Source: an uncultured Oscillospiraceae bacterium (lineage in GTDB: Bacteria > Bacillota > Clostridia > Oscillospirales > Ruminococcaceae). Taken from it: a stretch of 17,197 bases of DNA. Below the pieces are notes generated by a model. It searched no databases and was not told the origin of the DNA. It was given only the letters and a program-made list of their open reading frames with translations. Location: assembly GCA_958427155.1 (NCBI GenBank), contig CAUABB010000009.1, positions 1-17,197 on the forward strand, written 5' to 3'. Each line of letters opens with the position of its first letter. The stretch's first letter is position 1. Shown here piece after piece: positions 6,413 through 13,111 of this stretch. The position numbers were made by a program, and so were the translations under genes.

Positions 6413-7129
6413 ATGGAGTTTATGTTGGATATTGGGGAAATTATTCTACGCTCCGTTATTTCAGTCACTGTCCTTTTTGTTTTAGCAAAGTTAATGGGAA
6501 GTAAACAGATTTCACAGCTCACTTTTTTTGACTATGTCATTGGAATTTCTATTGGATCCATTGCCGCCGAAATGTCTGCAAATGATGAACTTCCTTTCCA
6601 TTTCCCCCTGATTGCTATGATGGTATATGCCGTGATTGCGATTGCGATTTCGGTTGCCACCAATAAGTCAATTCGGATTCGGCGGTTTATGAATGGTACC
6701 CCGTCAATTTTAATCGATCGGGGAAGGATTCTTCGAGAAAATCTCAAGCATGAAAAGATTGATTTGAACGAACTACTCGGTCAGTGTCGTGGACAGGGAT
6801 ACTTCAACCTTGCGGATATTGATTTTGCTATTTTGGAAACAAATGGGAAACTCAGTATCCTTCCCCGCAGCAGAAAACGTCCGGTAACACCGGAAGACCT
6901 GAATCTCACTCCGCCGGAAGAGGGGCTGTGCGCCAATGTTGTTATCGATGGGCAGGTAATGGAAAAACATCTCAAAGCAGTTGGAAAAAATCGGGAGTGG
7001 TTGGAGCGTCAAATGAAATCTCAGGGAATCAAAAGTCTAAACGACATCATCCTTGCTACCTGTGATACAAATGGAAATTTCAGTGCATATCTGAAAAATA
7101 AAACATCTCCTAAAAACCTGTTTGACTGA
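6413..7129 (+). CDS. DUF421 (YetF-type) membrane protein
   Basis: A 238-residue protein of the DUF421/YetF family. Residues 5-85 contain hydrophobic segments, including IILRSVISVTVLFVLAKLMG and PLIAMMVYAVIAIAIS. The conserved signature KLMGSKQISQLTFFDYVIGI and the SIGSIAAEM segment lie between them. A cytoplasmic C-terminal domain follows (PSILIDRGRILRENL, DLNELLGQCRGQGYFNLADIDFAILETNGKLSI), which is the family's standard second domain. In Bacillus, family members are linked to spores and envelope, but the molecular function is not established. The ATG follows a GGGAGG site at 6400-6405. It stands alone, diverging from degV and converging with the lipoprotein gene. The last 50 residues hold a TCDTNGNFSAYLK segment. 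Confidence 0.92.
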   Translation: MEFMLDIGEIILRSVISVTVLFVLAKLMGSKQISQLTFFDYVIGISIGSIAAEMSANDELPFHFPLIAMMVYAVIAIAISVATNKSIRIRRFMNGTPSILIDRGRILRENLKHEKIDLNELLGQCRGQGYFNLADIDFAILETNGKLSILPRSRKRPVTPEDLNLTPPEEGLCANVVIDGQVMEKHLKAVGKNREWLERQMKSQGIKSLNDIILATCDTNGNFSAYLKNKTSPKNLFD

Positions 7130-7142
7130 TATTTTAGGACAA

Positions 7143-7181
7143 AAAATACCGCTGTCAAAACCCAGATGACAGCGGTATTTT
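7143..7181. terminator. Bidirectional terminator between DUF421 and lipoprotein genes
   Basis: A 14-bp stem (AAAATACCGCTGTC / GACAGCGGTATTTT) with an 11-base loop and T-runs on both sides. It is placed 13 bases after the DUF421 stop and 2 bases from the stop of the convergent lipoprotein gene. Confidence 0.92.
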
Positions 7182-7183
7182 CA

Positions 7184-7978
7184 TTAGACGGTATGAGAGC
7201 GGAGATAGTCACACCAGATAGAATAATAGGATTCGTGAGGATGAACGCCATCCCGGCAGTAACTTGCCGGCATCATGCCGTTTTCATCGGCATAAGCCGA
7301 GTAGGTGTCAAGCAATACGGCGCCTTTGCGGGAGGCAAGGTCGGCCAAGGCACGGTTTTTTTCCTGCACATTTTCAACCGAAAATACCGAGGCGCTCCAT
7401 GTCATTGCAGGATTCGTTGGCAATATGGTCTGCACTACAATGGTGGCATTTGGCTGGTAAGAGCGGATAGTGTCAATTAACTTTTCATAATTTGCGATAT
7501 AGGAACTGGTTTGGCTGCCCATTTCATTGATTCCCAGCAGAATATAAATCTTTCCGTAATTTTTTGAACTCAGCATGGACAGCAAAGGGGTAACACTAGT
7601 GACCCCTGCCGCGGTTGCGCTAGTTTCGTAGCAGTAATCCGCCGTTTCAATATCCCCATAAAGATAGAGGCCATTGGTTAAAGAGTCTCCGACAAACAGC
7701 GCGTCACTGAAATAACCGCTGTCTTGCGAAACAGTACTTGCCGAAGATCCGGATGGAGGAGATGTGATACTCTGAGGAGCTTGGTTTTCCTCTTCCGAAG
7801 AGGATTGCGATTCATTTGAAGAATTGGAGTCGGATAAAACAGAGGATTGTGAGGACAAGAGTTCTTCCGGCTCTGATTCTTGTTTTTCCTGCCCACAGCC
7901 AGAGAGAGGAATGGTCACGATTAGGACTGCGGTTAATAGGGTAGCTAATGAGATAAATACAAATTTTTTTCTTCGCAT
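7184..7978 (-). CDS. SGNH/GDSL-type hydrolase lipoprotein
   Basis: A 264-residue secreted lipoprotein. Residues 1-27 are a lipoprotein signal peptide (MRRKKF, a hydrophobic run, lipobox LSGC with Cys28). Residues 30-85 are a Ser/Gln/Glu-rich low-complexity linker that would span the cell wall. The catalytic domain has the SGNH blocks: nucleophile Ser in FVGDSLTNG, Asn in LLGINEMG, and Asp/His in CRDGVHPHESYY. Family members remove acyl or acetyl groups from cell-wall polymers, lipids or glycans outside the cell; the substrate here is not determinable. The start ATG (7976-7978) follows an AAGAAGG site. It is downstream of the Na/Pi transporter on the same strand, with no clear terminator between them, so partial read-through is possible. 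Confidence 0.93.
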   Translation of the reverse strand: MRRKKFVFISLATLLTAVLIVTIPLSGCGQEKQESEPEELLSSQSSVLSDSNSSNESQSSSEEENQAPQSITSPPSGSSASTVSQDSGYFSDALFVGDSLTNGLYLYGDIETADYCYETSATAAGVTSVTPLLSMLSSKNYGKIYILLGINEMGSQTSSYIANYEKLIDTIRSYQPNATIVVQTILPTNPAMTWSASVFSVENVQEKNRALADLASRKGAVLLDTYSAYADENGMMPASYCRDGVHPHESYYSIWCDYLRSHTV

Positions 7979-8083
7979 GCTCTAACCTTCTTGGTCATTT
8001 TACAACAAATTTAAGCGTCTTTTTTTAACAGATTTAAATTTAACCTGTAATAGCGGATATCCAAAGTAGATATGGATCAAAAA

Positions 8084-9892
8084 CTATTCTTTCCGCAGAG
8101 GAGCAACATATTTTTCCATATACATTTTCATGGCGTTTTCATAAACCATTCCGCCCTCTTCGTGCATCCGCCGGAGGAATTCGTGCTGGTTGACCTCTCC
8201 CTCAATCATCCGGCGCTGTTCTTCAGAGAACTTGTTGTCGCCGATGACGTAAACCGCAATGTTGGAGCAGTGGTCCGCTACACGTTCCAGGTCGGCAACC
8301 GTTTCCAGATAGATGATTCCAGTATCAACAGAGCATTTTCCTTTTTTGAGCCGCTGGATGTGTTTGGCTTTGAGCATTTCTTCCAATGCGTCAATCGTCT
8401 GTTCAAGAGGTTCAACGAGCAGCGCGGTTTGAACATCAGCCTCTTCTACGATTGAGGTTGTCAGCGTGACAATCTCTTCAATTGCCGTAAACATTGTCTT
8501 CATTTCTGCCTCGCCTTTTGACGAGAATTTAGCCCCCCTGTTATGGAGCATATCCGCCCGGTCGGCAATGTTAACTGCGTAATCGCCGATTCGCTCAATC
8601 TCTGATAGTAAGTGGAGAATATAGGTAACCTGTTTGCTTTCGTTGTCAGTTAATTCCCGGTCGGTCAGTTTTTGGACATAGTTTCCAAGCCGGTCCTCAA
8701 TCCGGTCAATATTTTCTTCCATCTCCATGACATGGTCAAATTTCTTCTGCTCGAAGGAGTCGAAAAGGCTCATAGCGTCAAGAAGATTCTGCTTTGCGAA
8801 TTCTGCCATCCGTTTCAGAAGGGTGGTACATTGTCCGATTGCAAGGCCAGGAGAAACCAGAAGCCGTTCGTCCAAAAGGTTTGTTTCTTCCCCATCTTCA
8901 TCTTTCCCTTTGCGGATCGTAAGACAGGCGAGTTTTTCCAATACCCCGGCAAACGGAATAAAGATCAACGTAACAACTACATTGAAGAGGGTATGAAAGT
9001 TTGCAATTCCGCCTTTGTCAATCGCATCCGCCCAGAAGGGAAAGCCGATAGTGTACTGGATGATATAAACGCCGGCCAAAAAAATTGCCGAGCCGATAAT
9101 ATTAAAATAAAGATGGACAATTGCGGCGCGCTTAGCGTTTTTTCCAGTTCCAATACTTGCCAAGATTGAGGTGATGCAGGTGCCGATATTTTGCCCCAGA
9201 ATGATCGGGATCGCCGAAGCGTAGGTAATTGCCCCTGTTGCGGAAAGCGCCTGAAGAATACCGACTGAGGCAGAAGAACTCTGGATAATCGCTGTTACAA
9301 TTGCACCAACCAGAACACCTAAGAATGGATTTGAAAGCATCGCAAACACTTGTGCAAACTGTGGAATCTCTGCAAGGGGTTTCACCGCTCCCTCCATGGT
9401 GAACATCCCAGTAAAAAGAACCGCAAAACCGAGCAGGATCGTTCCCACATCTTTATATTTTGCCCTTTTTGCCGCCATTAAAAGAATGATGCCAACCACT
9501 GCAATAATTGGCGCAAGAGTTGTCGGCTTTAAAAGGGAGAGGAAAAAGTTCGCGTTGGCGCTGTTTTCAAGATCTCCCATCCGCAAAATCTGCGCGGTAA
9601 CCGTAGTACCGATGTTTGCGCCCATAATAACGCCAATGCAGGAGCGCAGCTTTAAAATCCCCGCGTTGACCAGACCGACGACGATGACCGTCGTCGCGGA
9701 AGAGCTTTGGATTGCCGCCGTAACCAGCGCGCCCAGCAAAACCCCTTTCCAGACGCTGTTGGTCAATTTTTCCAGTGTTTTTTCCATTCGGCCGCCTGAG
9801 AGTTTTTCCAGGCTGTTGCCCAGTACGTTCATACCGAACAGAAACAGGGCCAACCCGCCGCCCAGCGACACGATCAGACTAAACCAATCCAT
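8084..9892 (-). CDS. Na+/phosphate cotransporter with C-terminal PhoU domain
   Basis: A 602-residue NptA/PNaS-family membrane protein. Two inverted hydrophobic repeats each carry the diagnostic motif: QSSSATT at 62-68 with GANIGTT at 91-97, and QSSSAS at 204-209 with GQNIGTC at 233-239. About eight hydrophobic segments cover residues 1-320. Residues 345-560 are helical and PhoU-like (IDRIEDRLGNYVQKL, LSEIERIGDYAVNIADRAD, LERVADHCSNIAVYV), with the E/D-rich metal-binding motifs of PhoU. The protein probably takes up phosphate with sodium, and the PhoU part may sense or gate. The SD is an unusual GGGGG (9899-9903), 6 bases before the ATG (9890-9892). No terminator is visible after its stop. Confidence 0.95.
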   Translation of the reverse strand: MDWFSLIVSLGGGLALFLFGMNVLGNSLEKLSGGRMEKTLEKLTNSVWKGVLLGALVTAAIQSSSATTVIVVGLVNAGILKLRSCIGVIMGANIGTTVTAQILRMGDLENSANANFFLSLLKPTTLAPIIAVVGIILLMAAKRAKYKDVGTILLGFAVLFTGMFTMEGAVKPLAEIPQFAQVFAMLSNPFLGVLVGAIVTAIIQSSSASVGILQALSATGAITYASAIPIILGQNIGTCITSILASIGTGKNAKRAAIVHLYFNIIGSAIFLAGVYIIQYTIGFPFWADAIDKGGIANFHTLFNVVVTLIFIPFAGVLEKLACLTIRKGKDEDGEETNLLDERLLVSPGLAIGQCTTLLKRMAEFAKQNLLDAMSLFDSFEQKKFDHVMEMEENIDRIEDRLGNYVQKLTDRELTDNESKQVTYILHLLSEIERIGDYAVNIADRADMLHNRGAKFSSKGEAEMKTMFTAIEEIVTLTTSIVEEADVQTALLVEPLEQTIDALEEMLKAKHIQRLKKGKCSVDTGIIYLETVADLERVADHCSNIAVYVIGDNKFSEEQRRMIEGEVNQHEFLRRMHEEGGMVYENAMKMYMEKYVAPLRKE

Positions 9893-9898
9893 CTTTTA

Positions 9899-9903
9899 CC
9901 CCC
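9899..9903 (-). promoter_or_regulatory. Unusual all-G ribosome binding site of the Na/Pi transporter
   Basis: The site is TTTTGGGGGTAAAAG before the ATG, i.e. GGGGG rather than the AGGAGG used by most genes here. An AAGACGGAG segment lies further upstream. The placement fits translation initiation, though pairing with the 16S tail would be weaker than usual. Confidence 0.55.
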
Positions 9904-9951
9904 AAAATTCTCCGTCTTTTTTGTCGTTTTTTAAGATACACGCTTAAAGGT

Positions 9952-9960
9952 ATTATAGCA
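9952..9960 (-). promoter_or_regulatory. Extended -10 promoter of the Na/Pi transporter
   Basis: On the minus strand TGCTATAAT combines a TGn extension with a perfect TATAAT (9952-9957), about 60 bases before the start codon. No good -35 hexamer is seen at the right distance, as is common for extended -10 promoters. Confidence 0.6.
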
Positions 9961-10048
9961 TGACACATAGATTTCGCATAGGCTTTTTTTAAATTTTACA
10001 CAAATTTGACATTCGAAAGGAAAAGAGAAAAAAGGAGAAGACTTTTTC

Positions 10049-10077
10049 TTGTATGCCCATTCCGGTTGTGCTAGAAT
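10049..10077 (+). promoter_or_regulatory. Promoter of the hydrolase-creatininase-glycosidase operon
   Basis: TTGTAT (10049-10054), a 17-base spacer and TAGAAT (10072-10077) preceded by TG at -15/-14 (TGCTAGAAT). Transcription would start near 10084 and give a leader of nearly 260 bases before the first ATG at 10342. Confidence 0.6.
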
Positions 10078-10083
10078 GAATTG

Positions 10084-10341
10084 GAAGAAGGACAAACGGG
10101 AAATTTTAAAAGCTGACATGATCCGGAAAAGAGCGGTTGATTTTGAAGTAAAGCCTGAAAGGGGTTCTCTCTTTGGAGGGAACGAGCATTTGGATTTAGG
10201 GTTCCGGATTGTTTTAAAACTCGTAAAGTCGGGTAGAGCGGTTTTCGGTTCGAAAAGGTTTTGACCGGGAATAATCGTTTCCTGATACAGATCAACAATA
10301 AGAAAAAATAACACAATGACACAAAGCGAGGAGGAAACAAA
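10084..10341 (+). other. Long structured untranslated leader of the catabolic operon
   Basis: About 258 bases without a convincing gene. Visible structure includes an 8-bp stem GTTCTCTC/GAGGGAAC with a 4-base loop (10164-10183). There is a 10-base perfect palindrome GTTTTAAAAC (10211-10220) and an inverted repeat TTTTCG-GTT-CGAAAA (10242-10256). No intrinsic terminator and no riboswitch family that I recognise is present. The palindromes could be operators for a regulator encoded elsewhere, or parts of an RNA fold. Confidence 0.4.
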
Positions 10342-11292
10342 ATGCCCCGAAAAAAACAAACATTTCAAACGGTAGACGGTCCGGTTACTGTCTATGTTCC
10401 GCTTAGCGCGGAAATGGAAGCGCAGCTTAAGATTGTAGTGGACCATTCCTGGGTGAAACGGAAATGGCTGGATGTCCCCTACGGACCTTTAAAGGATGAG
10501 GTTATGGATATCTACCTGCCCAATGAAGGGGATGGCCCCTTCCCGGTTATCGTGATGATCCACGGCGGCGGCTGGCGGGAGGGAGATAAAAATTACCTGG
10601 AGGTTCACAGCGGAATGAGGGCGATCCCGTTTGGGTTCGCGGTTGCCTCTATTCGGTACCGGTTGGCCCCGGAGCATCCCCATCCCGCTCAGATTCATGA
10701 CGTAAAGGCGGCGATCCGGTTTATAAAGGCGAATGCCGCGGCCTATCACCTTCGGGCGGATAAGGTCGCCGTCTGGGGCGGCTCAGCTGGCGGACATTTA
10801 GCGGCCCTAGCCGGGACTTCGGCAAACCGGCCGGAATTGACCGATCTGTCGCTTGGAAATCCTGATATGGACGAGTCAGTCGGAGCTGTGGTTGACTGGT
10901 ATGGACCGATCTGGCTGGACCGGACCGCGGAAGATTTTGAGCGGCTGAATGTTTACACCGACGCCCAACAGGGAAAGATTGGCGGTTTAAAATGGCACTG
11001 TGAGTTGTTTGGTTGTAAAGAGGAAGAACTGCCGGAGCGTTATCGTGAATTTTCTCCCGCAACCTATATCACCAAAGATTGCCCGCCTTTTTTAATCCAG
11101 CACGGAACGGTTGACCCGTTGGTGCCTTACCTGCAGTCGGTCGATTTTGACAAAGCGCTTTCCGAAGTAATCGGAGAGGAAAAGGTGACGCTGGATCTGC
11201 TCCATAACCAGGGACATGGAAGCTTTGTCTTTGAAAGCCTTGATAACGCCAAACGGATTACCGATTGGCTGAAAGAAGTAATGGACCTGTAA
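10342..11292 (+). CDS. Alpha/beta hydrolase (BD-FAE/acetyl-esterase-like), copy 1
   Basis: A 316-residue cytoplasmic esterase of the alpha/beta-hydrolase_3/BD-FAE type; no signal peptide. The oxyanion-hole motif HGGGW is at 74-78 and the nucleophile elbow GGSAGG at 146-151 (Ser148). Asp258 in HGTVDPLVPY and His292 in NQGHGS complete the triad. Family members cleave small acyl esters, often acetyl or feruloyl groups on sugars, and some act on lactones or drugs. A cap-like segment around 190-235 (DRTAEDFERLNVYTDAQQ) probably shapes the substrate pocket and is where it differs most from copy 2. The ATG follows a GAGGAGG site at about 10328-10334. It is the first gene of a four-gene run ending at 14605. 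Confidence 0.93.
   Translation: MPRKKQTFQTVDGPVTVYVPLSAEMEAQLKIVVDHSWVKRKWLDVPYGPLKDEVMDIYLPNEGDGPFPVIVMIHGGGWREGDKNYLEVHSGMRAIPFGFAVASIRYRLAPEHPHPAQIHDVKAAIRFIKANAAAYHLRADKVAVWGGSAGGHLAALAGTSANRPELTDLSLGNPDMDESVGAVVDWYGPIWLDRTAEDFERLNVYTDAQQGKIGGLKWHCELFGCKEEELPERYREFSPATYITKDCPPFLIQHGTVDPLVPYLQSVDFDKALSEVIGEEKVTLDLLHNQGHGSFVFESLDNAKRITDWLKEVMDL
10669..10697 (+). repeat. Identical 29-base segment shared by the two hydrolase genes (unit 1)
   Basis: This segment is identical to 11663-11691 in the paralogue and encodes the EHPHPAQI part of the protein. It is one of the longest identical stretches noticed between the copies and reflects their common origin by tandem duplication. Confidence 0.8.
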
Positions 11293-11335
11293 AAACTCAA
11301 TAGATTTTAATTCAAAAGATAAGGAGGACCAAACT

Positions 11336-12277
11336 GTGCCTAGAAAAAAACAAACCTACCAAAGCGTGAACGGCCCTGTTACCGCTTACGCGCCCATCAG
11401 CATTGATTTCCAGAACACGTTACGGATTTCGGAAGACCGCTCCTGGATCAAGAGAAAATACCTTGATGTCTCCTACGGTCCCCTAAAGGAAGAGGTCATG
11501 GACATCTACCTTCCCAATGAGGGAGAGGGCCCCTTCCCGGTTATTGTGATGATTCACGGCGGTGGCTGGTGCGACGGGGATAAGACCTATTGGGAGCCAA
11601 ACGGCGGAATTAAGGCGGTTGCGTTCGGCTTCGCGGTAGCTTCCATCAACTACCGGCTCGGGCCGGAGCATCCCCATCCCGCTCAGATTCAGGATGTCAA
11701 GGCGGCGATCCGCTTTATCCGGGCGAATGCGGAAAAATATGGCTTTGACCCTGAACGGATCGCGACCTGGGGCGGTTCGGCCGGCGGACATCTGGCAGCG
11801 CTCGCCGGAACCGCGGCGGATGTTCCCGAGCTGACCGACCGTTCCCTGGGAAATCCAGATCAGTCCGAAGCGGTTCAGGCCGTGGTTGACTGGTACGGCC
11901 CGATCTGGATTGACCGGAGCGCGCAATATTTTGAAACCCTTAACAAATTTACCGACGCCCAGCAGGCCGGCGAAACGCCGGAACGGTTCCTCGGACTGTT
12001 GCAGTGCTCACCGGAAGAGCTGCCTGAAAAAGCGGTGGCTTTTTCACCCGCAACCTATATTACCAAAGACTGCCCGCCCTTTTTAATTCAGCATGGGACA
12101 GTTGATCCGGTGGTTCCTTACCTGCAGTCGGTCGACTTTGACAAGGCGCTTTCCGAAGTGATTGGAGAAGACAAAGTCACCTTGGATTTGGTTCACAACC
12201 AGGGGCACGGAAGCCTAGTTTTTGAGAGCTTTGACAACGTAAAGCGGATTACTGACTGGCTGAAAAGCGTATTGTAA
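11336..12277 (+). CDS. Alpha/beta hydrolase (BD-FAE/acetyl-esterase-like), copy 2
   Basis: A 313-residue paralogue of the preceding gene. The first 210 residues align without gaps and the last 80 are nearly identical. Catalytic parts are all kept: HGGGW 74-78, GGSAGG 146-151 with Ser148, Asp257 in HGTVDPVVPY, His291 in NQGHGS. The segment 211-235 differs in sequence and by three residues in length (QAGETPERFLGLLQCSPEEL here), in the cap region, so a different acyl or sugar preference is plausible. Translation begins at a GTG codon (11336-11338), supported by AAGGAGG at 11321-11327 and by MPRKKQT matching the start of copy 1. The spacing after copy 1 is 43 bases with no promoter or terminator seen, so the genes are co-transcribed. 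Confidence 0.93.
   Translation: MPRKKQTYQSVNGPVTAYAPISIDFQNTLRISEDRSWIKRKYLDVSYGPLKEEVMDIYLPNEGEGPFPVIVMIHGGGWCDGDKTYWEPNGGIKAVAFGFAVASINYRLGPEHPHPAQIQDVKAAIRFIRANAEKYGFDPERIATWGGSAGGHLAALAGTAADVPELTDRSLGNPDQSEAVQAVVDWYGPIWIDRSAQYFETLNKFTDAQQAGETPERFLGLLQCSPEELPEKAVAFSPATYITKDCPPFLIQHGTVDPVVPYLQSVDFDKALSEVIGEDKVTLDLVHNQGHGSLVFESFDNVKRITDWLKSVL
11663..11691 (+). repeat. Identical 29-base segment shared by the two hydrolase genes (unit 2)
   Basis: Same sequence as 10669-10697, 994 bases downstream, in the same reading frame of the paralogue. Such direct repeats could support recombination that deletes one copy. Confidence 0.8.
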
Positions 12278-12297
12278 TCCTTGATCATGAAAAAAAC

Positions 12298-12301
12298 GGA
12301 G
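12298..12301 (+). promoter_or_regulatory. Ribosome binding site deciding the creatininase start
   Basis: GGAG at 12298-12301 lies 9 bases before the ATG at 12311. The upstream in-frame TTG (12281) and ATG (12287) have no such site, and the ATG at 12302 abuts it, so 12311 is preferred. Confidence 0.6.
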
Positions 12302-12310
12302 ATGAGCAAG

Positions 12311-13087
12311 ATGAAAAAAGAAGTGCAGTATAAATACATTACGCCAGATGTTTTTAAAAAGCGGCTCGCCCAGGCACCGGTCGCCTACCTTCCCTTGGGA
12401 ACCATTGAGTGGCACGGGGCACATCTCCCGCTTGGGGCGGACGGCATCCAGTCTGAAGAATTGTTCGGAATGCTTGCCGAGGATGTGGGCGGAATTGTCC
12501 TGCCGATGCTTTTTTGCGCTCCTGACGCCAAAAAGGTGGAACCGGATGGGACGGAGCATTACGGAATGGATTTCTGGTTCGAAAAAGATCCGGACAGCTT
12601 TATGGCCTATCCGACCCAGCAGCTTCCGGGAAGTATCTACTATATGGAGGAAGACCTTTTCGGCGCTATGATCTTTTCGATTGTCAAACAGCTTGCCCGC
12701 GCCGGTTTTAAGCTTGTGGTCATGCACGGGCACGGCCCATCTTTTATCTGGGTGGAGAAGCATTATAAAGAGCTCGAGGAGACTTATGGAATTCGGGTGA
12801 TCACCTGTTATATGCAGGATAAACCGGAGATGAAGGGATATATGGCTGATCATGCGGCGGGAAACGAGACCATGATCACCCGCGCTCTTTACCCGGAGCT
12901 TGTCCATATGGAGAATCTGCCGAAAGAGGGATGGCCGCTCGGGATGTTCGGGGAGGATCCTCGTGTGGTCGGAACAGAGGAAAACGGGAAGAAATTAATT
13001 GCCTATCACCGGGAGCGGATGGGAAAGATCATCCGGGAAATTCTTGACGGGAAAGAGCCGGAACTGGAGCACTGGACACAGAAATAA
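12311..13087 (+). CDS. Creatininase-family amidohydrolase
   Basis: A 258-residue cytoplasmic protein of the creatininase/creatinine amidohydrolase family; members are metal-dependent and act on cyclic or linear amides (creatininase, FAPy deformylase ArfB, the peptidase MftE). The first metal block is clear: LPLGTIEWHGAHLPLGADG with Glu33, His35 and Asp44. The central block is HGHG at 139-142. The third block reads DHAAGNETM (180-188), where the common form is HAGExETS, so the Glu three residues after the His is replaced by Gly while Glu186 remains. This suggests a divergent subgroup and an uncertain reaction. It starts 33 bases after hydrolase copy 2 and is followed at 24 bases by the glycosidase, so it is an operon member. 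Creatinine itself is unlikely given the sugar-active context. Confidence 0.85.
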   Translation: MKKEVQYKYITPDVFKKRLAQAPVAYLPLGTIEWHGAHLPLGADGIQSEELFGMLAEDVGGIVLPMLFCAPDAKKVEPDGTEHYGMDFWFEKDPDSFMAYPTQQLPGSIYYMEEDLFGAMIFSIVKQLARAGFKLVVMHGHGPSFIWVEKHYKELEETYGIRVITCYMQDKPEMKGYMADHAAGNETMITRALYPELVHMENLPKEGWPLGMFGEDPRVVGTEENGKKLIAYHRERMGKIIREILDGKEPELEHWTQK

Positions 13088-13111
13088 GCGAAAAGCGGGG
13101 AGATAGGATCA

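Noticed and set aside
10049..10264. 71-residue plus-strand reading frame in the leader of the esterase operon
   Set aside because: It starts with a TTG that is the -35 box of the predicted promoter, has no well-spaced ribosome binding site and its composition resembles no protein family.
9931..10446. 171-residue minus-strand reading frame across the 9893-10341 gap
   Set aside because: It is low-complexity, Phe/Ser/Lys-rich, antisense to the start of the first esterase, and covers the opposing promoters; it looks like a chance frame in AT-rich DNA.
12281..12310. Longer creatininase start at TTG 12281 or ATG 12287
   Set aside because: Neither has a ribosome binding site, while the ATG at 12311 has GGAG at suitable spacing and the shorter N-terminus fits the family.
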